A DNA stretch of 48,377 bases, taken from Saccoglossus kowalevskii (Eukaryota; Hemichordata; Enteropneusta; Harrimaniidae). Position 1 is the stretch's first letter; the number at the start of each line of letters is the position of its first letter. The stretch is taken from the NCBI RefSeq assembly GCF_000003605.2, contig NW_003116454.1:814295-862671 (forward strand), in the 5' to 3' direction. Shown piece after piece: positions 1 through 10,679 of this stretch. A model generated the notes under the pieces. The model searched no databases, was not told where the DNA came from, and worked only from the letters and a program-made list of their open reading frames with translations. Made by a program: the position numbers and the translations under genes.

Positions 1-110
1 CTCATTGTAGGGAGTACACTTCACCCCGGACTCATTCGATGTATCGTGTCTCATCCATCTGTTGGCGGAAATAAGATATATATTATAAAGTATTTAAGTA
101 GAGTAGAGAT
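1..110 (-). pseudogene. Gal3ST-like sulfotransferase exon fragment, runs off window start
   Basis: Read on the minus strand, the first ~75 bases translate to NRWMRHDTSNES followed by CTPYNE. This matches the stretch RLMKHDTLNA...CTPYNDF of the better preserved sulfotransferase relic at 23884-24976, and the DNA upstream is also similar (both have the CTCCATATCTCT / TTCCACATCTCT block). The family (galactose-3-O-sulfotransferase, Golgi type II membrane enzymes that move sulfate from PAPS to galactose) has its PAPS 5'-phosphosulfate motif just after this point, which would lie outside the window. The part upstream of NRWM does not stay in one frame with an early stop, so this is either the exon edge or a decayed copy. 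Homology to the second copy is seen directly. The family name is inherited from that copy. Confidence 0.5.
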
Positions 111-534
111 GTGGAATTCTTAATAACATTTAACCATAGACAGTATACTGTCAATGATTTAACCAAGTGTCACCGGATTATGTATCCTGTGGATGAATGT
201 CGGGCTTGTGGATACTGGAAGAGACTTCAGGTATAGATGACTGTTGGGTGTGTGGCTTTGGGGATTAAGACTCTTGGCAGGCAGAGGCACGTCGGGAACT
301 TAATCGATACACATATACACGCACGTACAAGTGGAGAGTCGCACACTAGGTAGATTCGGTATCAAGATAACAGGGTTCATTTATTGTCAAACCCCACACT
401 GCGAGCCACGATGTTCACGTTACAAGACTCTGGACAGAACTCCCCTGGCCTGCCCGTTACCGAACCCAACCCTCACTGCCTTAAACCAATTACCATACAC
501 TCCGCTGAGGGCGTCGTGTATAGGAGTTAGCCAA
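111..534. other. Intergenic, nothing recognised
   Basis: Somewhat less AT-rich than its surroundings between about 280 and 540. A 74-codon open frame on the plus strand (331-555) resembles no family I know, and I treat it as chance. No repeat pair or RNA gene is visible. Confidence 0.4.
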
Positions 535-804
535 TCAGTTGGGGTCAGTTGGTGACACGAGTAAAGTCAATTCCTTTTGTGCTCCATCAATCAAGTCTAA
601 AATCAAATTGTCTGATAAAATAGAAACAATGGTTCATGTAGAGCCGTGGAAAGTTGTATTTACTTGTAGATCTAGCATTGCTGGATGTTTGAGAAAATCC
701 TTGATTTGATGACTACTTCCTGGTGAGGATAGTCCGGCACCGAATAAATGACGAAATGACGTTGCAGTTTTTAAATACAACACCGTGTCACCCAGAGTCA
801 GTTT
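535..804 (-). pseudogene. Unrecognised minus-strand coding relic (~89 codons, one internal stop)
   Basis: On the minus strand a single frame runs from about 804 down to a TGA at 535-537. The only interruption is one TGA at 634-636. The peptide has well-spread composition, with pieces such as GDTVLYLKTATSFRHLFGAG, SSHQIKDFLKHPAMLDLQ, NTTFHGS and TIVSILSDNLILDLIDGAQK, which looks like real protein rather than translated AT-rich noise. The tail KELTLLVSPTDPN ends at the stop. I do not recognise the family. It lies upstream, in the same orientation, of the sulfotransferase fragment at the window edge, but nothing shows that the two belong together. Confidence 0.35.
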
Positions 805-2239
805 TCAAAAGATTCATAAAGTTAAAGGCAAAATAATTCGCTTTAATTTACAGGACTTTATTTCTGAACGAGGCAAGTCTCACCAATAAACTGTCTCACG
901 GAAAGTGAGAAATCAACTGAACACAGTGACAGTATGACACAAAATCTCGAAGGAACTGCGTCAACCAAACCAGCGAAAACAGTTTTCACAATGATTTATA
1001 ATTACTTGTAATATATAATTATAAACAATCACAAATTCATTGCCCGTTGGTTGCGCACAAACGTCACTGCAATCTCAAAGAGAAATTAACAAAAGATGTT
1101 TTAACAAAAGACCACAACGGCCATAGAACATTATCAAAAACGGAAATATCCGCCAAAACGGCTGTCTTGAAACACGTCAAAAACCCCGATGACATAACAA
1201 ACCGAAGATTCTTTAATGAACAATCACAATAATAGCAGATCACAGCTGGCGACGATACGTATATTTTTGTTACAACTATTTATATCTCCTTCTGTATGTG
1301 CACTGTCCACTGTATTCACAGTATTTACTATCTGGACTTTTCTTAATTTATACAGTTTTAAAATATTCACAATATTAAACAAATTCAACATACTGTATTA
1401 ACAACAGTTAGGTGTTAGAAAACAAGTACAAGTGCAAACGTCAGTTGGGTCCTTTTGTGTGAAATAGACAAGGTACAATACTATGATTGACTGTTATAAC
1501 ATGGTTAGTATAAGCCTAGCAATATGATTTGCAGGAACAAGATCATATTTCTTGAACTAGAAGACTTGTGATCCAGCTCAAATCTGAACGAGCGTAAATA
1601 TCTAAATACATTGAGATTTTACGACTGTGAGCACTGTTTGTAGTAATTGCGAGTGTGTTATACACTGATCCCATCTGAGGAACCTGGTACACGTAATAAT
1701 ACGAATAACGAATATTGCGTAAAAATGGTATTATATTGCGAATTTTGCTAGAACACTCCCCGAGAGGAACGTGCGCGTTCATCGCGACATACTAGTAGTA
1801 TTTGATGCCTGTCGTCTGTTTCGTAAATCGACGTAAATGCGAAGGATCAAAACTAAAACATTGTATTTTTTTTACCGTTTTTGCCTTATTCATATGTGGA
1901 AATACTGTATGGTGGAGTACCGTTAAGTATGGAGTGCCGTTAGACCTCGTGTGAAATACTTCGCAATTTCCCACTAAACGCCATCCACGTTTGAATGTTT
2001 CGGATACACAATTACATTCGACCCGAGAACTGTCGAGATTCTACTGACCAATAGAAAAGCCGCGTTTCTAGTCTGTTTTATAGTAGTCTGAAATCTAAAG
2101 AAGTGCGTTTTAGCTGTGCAATTTAAATCTAGAACGCACACAACACGGCGGTAAGTTCTAACCCCTAAAAATGAAATCATTCATTACTAAATAACAGTTA
2201 CAAGGGAGAGTCAAGGGGATTGTTTTTTATTTTATTTTT
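805..2239. other. Intergenic, nothing recognised
   Basis: AT-rich DNA with short open frames on both strands (for example 1047-1232 plus, 1543-1782 minus and 1974-2180 minus). None shows a recognisable domain or a partner exon. No inverted or tandem repeats stood out. Confidence 0.4.
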
Positions 2240-3085
2240 AGGCTATTTATGACACAAATATTACTCACATTTCAGGTTCCGTATGTGTAGCTTGCAAGGA
2301 GTTGAACTTTATGTACATACACACAATGGCAACTGTTGCCCAGGTCAATAGAACTGTCTCACAGTGTTTAAATTTCTGCATGCCTGTAACGAATTAGTGA
2401 GTATTACTTTGAGAGGAAGCACAATGTGTTAGAATGCTTGGAAATTGGTTCATTGATTTATAAAATGTGGCACCGATCTGACGTGTGTTAAAGCTTTGAC
2501 ACGTTACAACGGTATACAGTGTTTTCAGAAATATAGTGACATACGTGATTTTAAAAACTGGTGTCATATTGAATACAATACTTCACCGATGCTGAATGTA
2601 AGGATTCATTGACTCACAATCACGAGGAAAGAGTTAATGAAAAAAAACCTGTACTTACCGCTTAACTACTGACATATAGAATAAAGCTGAACTATGTCAC
2701 AACATTTCTAATCTACTATAATAAACCCGTACTAAAAGTCGATTACATAATGAAAGCTGCGCACATTTATGCCAATGGGGTATAGTAACAGCTGCATCTG
2801 AATTATCAGGGATTCCATGTTGGACACACTTAACGTACTGTATTATAGTTTTGATACATTACAATGAGAACTAGTTTTTCTTTTGAAAACTATACTTAAT
2901 TATCGTAACATATGTGATTTAAAATCTGATATTATATAATTGTTCGTCGGTTTATGTACATCTGGCCAACTACTAGTACTTAGACAATTTTATAACTGCA
3001 ATTCATTCACGTACAGGTCCCAACTTTTATACGTCAAAACTACCTTTTCATGTGACTATTAGCTTATATTATCCGTGACTGTTGA
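2240..3085 (+). repeat. Copy A of the dispersed/duplicated segment (short form)
   Basis: This stretch is colinear with parts of copy B (28490-38235) and copy C (40680-44985). Shared landmarks are GACACAAATATTACTCACAT at the left end (B: 28506 on), TTTAAATTTCTGCATGCCTG, the GATGCTGAAT...GACTCACAA block and TTTTGATACATTACAATGA. A lacks roughly 1.5 kb of the middle of B, and by eye it is clearly more diverged from B and C than they are from each other. It matters because it shows an uninterrupted TTAA at about 2830, where B carries the 3.5-kb transposon. Confidence 0.7.
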
Positions 3086-3359
3086 TTCCATTTGTCTACA
3101 CCATTGATGGTAGTTCGTGAAAATCACATATTTTTGTTGTATATGTCTCAGTATGCTGACATAATTGAAATCACTAAGAACGCATGACTTTTTTTGTTTG
3201 AAGTCCGTTTCTTTTGAACAATTTTTTGTTTTCGACTCCAATCTGATTGAAATCCGATGTAGGTATGAGGCTCCATTTTTTTAATATTATAATTTTTTTT
3301 ATTTATTTGTATTTTAGTTTGAATATGTTGATTTTTTGTTTTTTCTTTCGTGTCCCAGT
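3086..3359. other. AT-rich intergenic
   Basis: Homology to copies B and C fades at about 3085. The rest is T-rich sequence with no recognised feature up to the GC-richer promoter-like stretch. Confidence 0.4.
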
Positions 3360-3828
3360 CGCCTCTAACTATATCTGACTCAATGTCTATCCTCGGGGGC
3401 GGAGCTACGTCACAAGATAGTCCATGTTGCTAAGACGCGCACCACTGTACCATGCATTTCTATGGGCTCTGTGCGCGCTGATGTTGTACGCCGGTCGAGC
3501 TGGTGAAAATTCGAGAAAACAACAGAAACTTAACTTTGAAGTAATCCTGAACAATCAAATTTATATGCGTTACACACGCAGGGGGTAATCTTGTTAGACT
3601 GTTCAGGGGAGTATTAACAACCATCCCAAAGTATCGTTTTCAGAAAGTTTTTGGCCTTTGTTTTTCACCGTTATGATTGCCAAGCGGTGAAAATGCCCGG
3701 ATGTCCGCCCCGAGAATACAAATCTCGTACTACGAGATCAGTTTTGTCGACCAATCATAGTGCGGCTTACAAAAATAGCTGTCTGACTTTGCGCATGCGC
3801 CAGACTCATCGGTCCTGGTTATTTCAAG
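3360..3828 (+). promoter_or_regulatory. CpG-rich promoter-like region of the RecQ-like gene
   Basis: Base composition changes sharply here from AT-rich to GC- and CpG-rich. Visible candidate sites are GGGGGCGGAG (GC box) and CTACGTCAC (CRE-like) near 3400, and TGCGCATGCGCC at 3790-3801, which fits the NRF1 consensus. The NRF1-like site lies about 28 bp before the ATG at 3829 that opens the RecQ-like first exon. Site names come from known consensus motifs. Promoter activity is inferred from composition, sites and position. Confidence 0.55.
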
Positions 3829-3843
3829 ATGACTGCAAGTAAT

Positions 3844-3851
3844 GTTAGAAC
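3844..3851. repeat. Left 8-bp target site duplication GTTAGAAC
   Basis: Identical to 5184-5191 on the other side of the TIR transposon. One copy belongs to the original RecQ-like exon (codons for V-R-T). Confidence 0.88.
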
Positions 3852-5183
3852 CACGGTTACTAAAAAGATGGTTAGGAAACGCTATTGTTAAAAGGTGTGA
3901 ATCTGCCTAATCCCCCAAGGATGCGTGTCGCGCTGCTATTGCCTGAGATTTCAAGGTCCACCATTTTGTTTCATTTTTGTGTCGATTACTTGATGTCCCG
4001 CGAATTTGAAATTTTCAGCTCGTTTTCGATAGAATATCCACGTTTAGTGCACAAGCTCTACGAAGAACTACACGTACATTTCGGATGAGTACTCTTTGTG
4101 ACTGTGATAACATTCAGAATCGAGAATCGTCATTTATCGTTGTCACTGTTGTCCTGAATATAAGCTTGGGTCCCGGAAGAAAAAGTGACGAAAATTCTAA
4201 CCCCTAAGTCATTATTTTAAAATACATTATATTATAAAAAATACTACCAAATGAATGTTTAGTATACTACTGTGCGTACTTATGACGGTTGTATGCGATT
4301 CGGGGGCTTATTAGAGTAAATTTTATCGTTTTGCTTTCGCATCACTGTATCAGCCATTTTGTTTAAAGTCTTAACACTTTTTTTGTAGACGCCGTAGAAA
4401 ACGTTGAAAATGTTTCATAAAATGCCTGTTTAATTGTTCTTGTCTGTCCTTGTTTCAGTTTTTTGGCAAAATTTTCATGTTGCAATATTCAGCGTGCCGT
4501 TAAATGCGGTTTTAGTCAACGCTACATTTTTTGAACACATTGAACTGTCGGTACAACTTTCTAGCCGTCTCTTCGCCAAATCAATTTTTCGAACCCTTTT
4601 TAACCGTTCTTAATTTCATTGGAACTGCCTTTTGTTGCATATTTGGTCTGCTTACATGCATTTTTTAGAGCATGGGCGGGTCATTTCAGTTTATCTTATC
4701 GCATGTTTTGTTTATTTCCAACAAAATGTATGTGGTATCATGGCTTCTCATTAAAACTTTCGCATGGCTGAAATAATATAAACACTTGTATGGTTTTTTT
4801 GACGTCTTTTTTCTGATCATGTTTTGTTGGTTTTTTTATTTCAGTTTTCTGCCGATCTTGTTCTTTAGAAACGAAAATGCCATACAAGACAGGCAAATTT
4901 GTATTGAGTTTAAACTGAGCGACAGGTTTTGTCAGGATTCACTGGAACAACTTACACTTTAGTAACTGAAAGTATCGACAGAGACACAATAAAATGGCGT
5001 ACAGTTGTTGATTGCAATGAACTCTGGGGAAAATGACGTCATATTTGCGTGATTTCCTGTCTACATTTTATGTTAATGATTTATCACAGATTAGTACGTT
5101 TTTTGTTTCAAATGTTTACCCGCGACACGCATCCAATGAAAATAACATGGTTTGTTTCCTAACCGTCTTTTTTAGTAACCGTG
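3852..5183. mobile_element. Non-autonomous TIR transposon with 8-bp target duplication (hAT- or P-like)
   Basis: The ends are inverted repeats: the left reads CACGGTTACTAAAAAGATGG and the right, reverse-complemented, reads CACGGTTACTAAAAAAGACG, continuing to TTAGGAAAC (about 31 bp). A subterminal inverted match GGATGCGTGTCGCG is at 3919-3932 and, inverted, at 5121-5134. Directly outside both ends is the same octamer GTTAGAAC (3844-3851 and 5184-5191), a clean 8-bp target site duplication. An 8-bp duplication is typical of hAT and also of P elements. The 1332-bp interior has no convincing coding frame, so it needs a transposase from elsewhere. It interrupts codon 8 of the RecQ-like exon 1. The matching ends and intact duplication suggest a fairly recent insertion. 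Confidence 0.88.
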
Positions 5184-5191
5184 GTTAGAAC
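5184..5191. repeat. Right 8-bp target site duplication GTTAGAAC
   Basis: Identical to 3844-3851. The RecQ-like exon sequence resumes immediately after it with CGATGTGAAATC. Confidence 0.88.
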
Positions 5192-6880
5192 CGATGTGAA
5201 ATCAATGGAGGGTTCCGAATTTGAGGTGAGTTTTAGTCACTTTTACAAAACACTGAATTATCTTTTGTGAGCAATCACGATTGATGTATGTAATTCATTC
5301 GAGATAATTCGGATTTCAACTTTGATGATCTTGTATTACTACAGGTGAGCCGCAGGTGAGGCGGCGTTACTCGATCATGTTAACTAGTCGCCTTCGACGC
5401 GATATAAGCCATACGTGCATGTTGTTTCGATTTTATACTGATACAGTCATCACGATCTAACTATTGCATTATGAGTTAATGTATTACGACCAGGCAATGT
5501 TTTTGTGAGTCTATGATAAAGCTATGGCTTTCATGTCAGTAATTTTCATATCTGTATTTAGCCTTTCGACGACATCCCCCACTCCCGTTAAACGGTCCGA
5601 GCGCCTGTGCGTAACAGTAACAGTTTTGTCTTCATGCCGTGACTGGAACCTATATGCATGAACAAGTAACGTGAATAATTTATTTTCCGAGTCAATTTTT
5701 TTTTCATTGCGATATATTAAATGTGCACATTTCTTTTTTTATTTAAGGTGTGCAAGAAGGAGGCATTAACACATATGTTATCAAAAAACAATGTCCTAGC
5801 CATCCCGCCAACTGGATTTAGTGAAATCACTAATCTACCCATGTATAATTCAGGAACCTGGTTTTGTTATTAGAGTTTAATATGTGGTTTCATTAATGAA
5901 AGTTCAGGTAAGATTTCCACTCAACATTAAAATCATAGTTTGCGTTATGTGTGTTATAAATTGTAGAAGTTCATGTTGAATGGTCGAAGGAATACGGTTT
6001 TAAAGTGGCTTAGTCACTCATTTCCTATTTTTTGATAAAATGTGATTATTTTTAATGTAGGATATCTTCACCCACCACTACATGTGTACAGAGCTGTGTT
6101 GGTTCATTAAGTTATTTGGGCAATTCATTATAAACGTGCTCATTCTAACAAAATGTTTTATTATTTTCAAAATCAGGAAATGATTAGATTTCTAACTTGT
6201 ACACGTTTACCTTCAAATGATAATTTCTGTGATCTTTTTTGTAGTGGTGAAAAACAGATGACAGACAAAAAAGCAGGTGCAAGACTCAACAAAGTGCATT
6301 CAAGAATTTTTTCTAGCATGTTGGGGAACTACACTGTTTTACCTGATGTTACAGTCTTCACACTGACCACAACTGTCATAAAGTCTCTACAGACCCAGTT
6401 GAAAGACATCCTCATTACATTATTCCAGATTGCAAGACTATAAACATTTGCTCAAATAGGGAAAATTGGATTGTCAGTCGTAAAGACTCCTAGGGACAGT
6501 ACATCCATATTTTATTGGATGGTTGACAAAATAAGAGAAGAGAAAGATACTTTCCCACAGACAATTACTTATTGTTTATTATCTCTTTATCATTATTTCA
6601 AAGACGAGTATTCTCAGTCAGTTTTTATATGGAAATGTACTATAGGGAAACTGATAGTATTGTACAAGAATCGCATCCAAAAGAAATAGCTGAAGTCTCC
6701 AACTAAAGTTTGAGATTAATATTCTGCCACACAGCCTTTGGTATGGGCATTTTTATCAAAACAACTCATGTACTCCATTTCGACCCCTCTTTCGATATTG
6801 AAAGTTATAATACAGGGGTCGGGTTGAGTTGGTAGAGACGATGAACCATCTCAAATGTATTGTTTTATCATGTAAATTAA

Positions 6881-7028
6881 AAAAATTATATAATAAATGT
6901 AACAGTATGTAGGAAGGTTAATTTATTTGAAGATTTTGCATCAAAATATAGGCACACAATATAGGCGGTTAGCATAAATATTATGTAAATTATATAAATA
7001 AATATATACTATCGACACGCGAATACTA
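6881..7028. other. AT-rich spacer with AATAAA signals between convergent gene relics
   Basis: This holds AATAAATG near 6892 and AAATAAATATAT near 6997. They could serve as polyadenylation signals for the plus-strand RecQ-like relic. No coding frame is seen. Confidence 0.3.
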
Positions 7029-7163
7029 TTAGTTTGTTTCTAAAACTGAATCCACAAACAATACATTCATCTGCCCTGGATAACTGTTTCTGTCACCTTC
7101 TTCCTGAAAAAATTGATAGCATTGTTGGCCCGATCGTAAACATGCGTGTTGGCGGTGACCAAT
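7029..7163 (-). CDS. Possible terminal coding exon of an unrecognised minus-strand gene
   Basis: On the minus strand the sequence TTCTCTCGGTTGACAG, a good acceptor, ends at 7164. From 7163 a 44-codon frame runs without a stop to TAA at 7029-7031. The peptide includes IGHRQHACLRSGQQCYQFF and, later, PGQMNVLFVDSVLETN. I do not recognise it, and no upstream exon is visible in the next few hundred bases. It faces the RecQ-like relic tail to tail. It could be chance, but the acceptor, the frame and the balanced composition together make it worth recording. Confidence 0.3.
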   Translation of the reverse strand: MGHRQHACLRSGQQCYQFFQEEGDRNSYPGQMNVLFVDSVLETN

Positions 7164-7821
7164 CTGTCAACCGAGAGAAGTAGAAAAAGCATCCATACTT
7201 CATGAATTCTTAGCTTAGAAACGCTCGACTAAAATTTTCAAGTAAAGATCGTGATTGGGATAAAACGACTTGAAGTTGATACTGGATCACCGACGCCGAT
7301 CCAGAGGCAAAACAAAAGATAGATAAAAGTAAATGATTAGTACTTGAGTAAGTGTGAAGAACAGTGATCAACGCAAGCTAGCTAGTCCCCTTTTTCGAAC
7401 CACCCATACCCACAGCCACCACCCCACACCTAAATGGAATAGTCCGGCACGCAAGTTGTTGGTGCTTAAATTGACAACATCCTTGTTTTAGGCTGTGATA
7501 AATGTAGGCTGTGATAAATAGGTAATTGTTTCCATGCTATGTCTATTGTTTTTTTGGCTACAGAGGTAGGGTTATATTTTCTGGGGAAATTAAAATCCTG
7601 TATGCTGTTGTGTTCTATTGAGCACAATGGTAATACGGGTAAACTTTATTAAAGGATAGACTCTGCAAGACACCTGTTGTTACTTGCTATTATTTTTGGT
7701 AGGTGTGCGTGTCTTTAAATGATTATCGACACAAGTTGTAAGTCTGATCTCCTGGAACTTGTCTTGTTGCAACTTGTGTTGTCTTGTTAGTTATTGCTTG
7801 TTTCATGCACAGAAGACAATT
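7164..7821. other. Intergenic, nothing recognised
   Basis: AT-rich, with a short repeated phrase TAGGCTGTGATAAAT near 7490 and 7505. No gene, RNA or terminal repeat found. Confidence 0.35.
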
Positions 7822-8193
7822 AGCTTTAATGTAAGGGGGTTAAGAATTCAGATTTAAAACGGAAAGCAATTTTTAAATTTATTCAAAATCAAAAAAGCAG
7901 ATATTGACTTGTTACAAGAAACTCATAGTACCTCTGAAACTGAGAACCTTTGGGAAAAGGAATGGGGAAGTGAAATTGTTTTTGTCCATGGAACCAGTAA
8001 TAGCTGTGGGACAGCAGTTCATTTTGTAAAAATTTACAATTGACAATTAAAAATAAGACCGTTGATTGTCTATGTCGATACATAATTTTTGATTTACAGG
8101 TGGCAAATTTATCTGTAATAATTTTAAACTTTCATGCACCAAATGTTGAGAAAGAACAAGTTGAATTGATACGTGGTATTCAATCTGTATTAA
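7822..8193 (+). mobile_element. LINE fragment, Tx1/L1-like endonuclease domain
   Basis: The frame beginning NVRGLRIQ, then (after a one-base shift) ADIDLLQETHST and ENLWEKEWGSEIVFVHGTSN, is the N-terminal half of an APE-type endonuclease as in Tx1/L1 clade LINEs. The QETHS and HGTSNSCGTA segments are diagnostic. After another shift it continues as VANLSVIILNFHAPNVEKEQ, the next endonuclease block. Frameshifts and in-frame stops (for example after FVKIYN) show that it is dead. It stops where the LTR element at 8194 begins. The matching reverse transcriptase piece lies on the far side of that element, but about 300 codons of LINE are missing between them. Confidence 0.75.
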
Positions 8194-8820
8194 TATCACA
8201 GGGAAAATTCTCGTCTGGTCTTGGGGTTCTCCAACATGTGTCAGGGGGAATTCTTGTCTGTATCTATATCATGTCTGCTTGAGGTACTGGACCGGGAAAG
8301 TCACTTAAGCTTTACAGTCAAATAGACTCACCCAACGAAATACGTTCAATAGCCAGTCTTTAGCCACGTCGAGAACGCCTCGAGACAAACTGCCTCAAGA
8401 CAAACTGCCTCGTCGGGGTCTCTGCCCAGTACTGACCAAGACTCTCTCGTCTCGTGGAGTTCTCTCTCTCTCTCTCTGACCAAGGACTTAGACTGTTTAT
8501 TACCTATCAAAACTTAACCAATTACAAAGCAGTTAAAACACTGTAAGGCGTAACCTTCACACATACAGCCAATCACACTAAGTACTGGACATGTCATATT
8601 TTTTGATTAATCGTTCGCTATATTACTAACTGCGAATACCCAACTGTCAGAAATAGTGATCCGGATGAAGATGGTTATATCGTACTTAGTTCCAAATCAC
8701 TGAGTCAAGTTCAGTCCAGAACCTCGCATGAGCCTAAATGATGATAGATATAACACAGCCATTCACTAGTAACTAGCTAAATAAGTTGGACAACATATAC
8801 GCGAAAACTAATTCATGACA
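8194..8820 (-). repeat. LTR copy 1, left terminal repeat
   Basis: Shares with 10397-10677 the block from TCACGGGGGAAATTCTCG to the CT-rich tract near 8460-8480. The rest (AACTTAACCAATTACAAAGC and on) matches the LTRs of copy 2. The outer boundary is within a few bases. Confidence 0.7.
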
Positions 8821-10396
8821 CATCCCTTCACCCAAAGTGAGATTATGTTTCCAGGCATAACACGTTCATAAATCAAAGATGCCGTCATCTACTCATCACT
8901 AGTCATACGGGTTAAATACAATACTGATAAAAGGTATAAATCTAAAGAGTAAAACACACTGATTAAATACAAATAGTTAGGAAATCACAAAAATCAAAAG
9001 AGTAAAAACAATGATTAAGTACACTGTTTAGAAAGTCACAAATATTTATGGTTATAAATCTAAAAACAAGGTAAAGTCTATCAATAGGCCCGCTTGTCTC
9101 AAACGGTTCACTGAGGTAACCCTTTGCTGCACTGTCTCCCGTTACTAAGGTTACACACTCTATATCAAAAGGTCAAAAAACTAAGGTGTGGCAGTGTAAC
9201 CATGTGAACAGCTAATCGCTGCAGTCGACAGAATGATCACTTGATTACCAGGAATGTGTCTCTCGGTTAAAGCATTGCAAAGCGGTCACTAATAAACAAT
9301 GAATAAACAATCTATTAATCAAACTCCTGTCATATACGCTTATAATCTTCACAAACTGAACTCACAAGTCGTTAATCTAAATAAAAGTCATTCGGCGTGG
9401 AAACGGAATGCAAAGTCGCTATCATAACACATTACTCCTCTGACAAAAAAGATGGGAAAAGGCTAAAACAAATACACTACTAAGTTACATATAATCCTGT
9501 CAATCATGAACAAAAGCTTGCGCCATCAAACAATACGTACATGGGTGCACCACTTCTATTTCAAAAAGACATCAAAAACGTTACGAAAGTGCTCTCAACT
9601 CAAATCAACTCACAAAGCGTCAGAAGTATTCTGAAACAACACGTACAAATCGATTATTCTGAACATTGATACTCTTAAAACGTCAGTAACTCTTTACATC
9701 GACAACTCTGAAAACTCTTTGGGGCATTACTTTCCCCATCATAATCCTTACTCATAAACTCATTAAAACACCATAAAACTTCACAAAACTCATAACACTG
9801 TGTTGCAAATACTTGTCCACTGAAACGCGCTTAAATCTTTATAAAGGACCTCGCACGTCACTAAATATCAGTTCAAAACAAAGATCTGGGAGCGCACATA
9901 ACATACAATTCAATATCACAAAAAACGTTAAAAAAGACGGTAGTAAAAAGCAAGAAATATGTTACATTACTGAGCAAAAGAGCCGGGATTCTGAAAAAAA
10001 GGTTAACATCTTGAGTTACAGTGTCCTGCGAGCAGTTCACTATACAATACACAAATAGCTAAAGTTCTAATTCAAAGTCTAAGCGTCTCTTCTTATTCAT
10101 CGCATTAGTCCGGGTCCTTCTTTTTTTCATCTTGTCTTTAATGTCGCTCAATTCACCTTGATTATTCAGTCCTATTCAATACTCGTCTTTCCTAAGGGGT
10201 TTCGAAATCTTCATCTCTTTAGCGTTGTTCATCGGTGTGATTCGGGTAAAGGCATTAGTCGTCAAGCGCAGTTTCGTCTGTGCCATCGAGCTGCTGGTTC
10301 AGTTCACAAGAAAGACACACATTCGTTCGTTCTTTTGACATATCACAGTTCTTCACCTGATGTCAATGTGTAAACACCTGCTCGGGTTCTCCACCA

Positions 10397-10677
10397 CGTA
10401 TCACGGGGGAAATTCTCGTCTGGTCTCGGGGTTCTCCAACATGTGTCAGTGGGAATTCTCGTCTGTCTCTATATCACGTCTGCTTGAGATACCGGACTGG
10501 GAAAGTCACTTAAGCTTTACAGTCAAATAGATGCACCCAACGAAATATGTTCAATTGCCAGTCTTTAGCCACATCGAGAACACCTCGAGGCAAACTGCCT
10601 TGTCGGGGTATCCTCCCAGTACTGACAAGACTCTCTCGCCTCGTAGAGATCTCTCTCTCTCTCTCTGTGATCAAAGA
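10397..10677 (-). repeat. LTR copy 1, right terminal repeat
   Basis: Begins CGTATCACGGGGGAAATTC beside the PBS-like GGGTTCTCCACCA. It ends near the CT dinucleotide tract, where LINE sequence takes over. Confidence 0.65.
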
Positions 10678-10679
10678 CT

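Larger units (their letters stand above)
3829..6880 (+). pseudogene. Decayed RecQ-family DNA helicase gene, exon 1 split by a transposon
   Basis: RecQ helicases unwind DNA 3'->5' using ATP and act in the nucleus in recombination and repair. Exon 1 starts at ATG 3829-3831 and, leaving out the transposon and one TSD copy, runs 3829-3851 plus 5192-5225, ending in SMEGSEFE at a GTGAGT donor. Exon 2 starts at 5748 after a pyrimidine tract and AAG. It reads VCKKEALTHMLSKNNVLAIP then PTGF, the motif 0/I region, with the expected PTGxGKS lost (PTGFSEIT). Near 6245-6440 the frame gives VLPDVTVFTLTTT (motif III, usually ALTAT). At 6470-6600 come SVVKTPRD and WMVDKIREEKDTFPQTITYC (motif IV region). At 6727-6870 come TAFGMGI, DIESYNTG and GRDDEPSQM (motifs V and VI). 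At least two frameshifts near 6430-6480 and another inside motif VI, in-frame stops after exon 2 and the missing DEAH box show that it is a pseudogene. The order of motifs along 3 kb makes the family call firm. Which RecQ member it is cannot be told. Confidence 0.75.
8194..10677 (-). mobile_element. Non-autonomous LTR retrotransposon, copy 1 (fossil)
   Basis: Terminal repeats lie at about 8194-8820 and 10397-10677 around an interior of about 1.58 kb. On the minus strand the left repeat begins TGTCATGAATTAG, directly preceded by a purine-rich tract (GGGTGAAGGGATG). The right repeat is followed on the minus strand by TGGTGGAGAACCC, a plausible primer binding site. The element therefore points leftwards. 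No gag-pol frame is visible, so it relies on another element. The two repeats differ by roughly one base in ten by eye, so it is older than copy 2. The right repeat is shorter than the left, and the element is not whole. Exact family is unknown. Ty3-like ends are a guess. Confidence 0.7.

Noticed and set aside
9813-10058. 81-codon frame inside LTR copy 1 as a gag gene
   Set aside because: It is on the strand opposite the inferred element direction and has no zinc knuckle or capsid-like motif.
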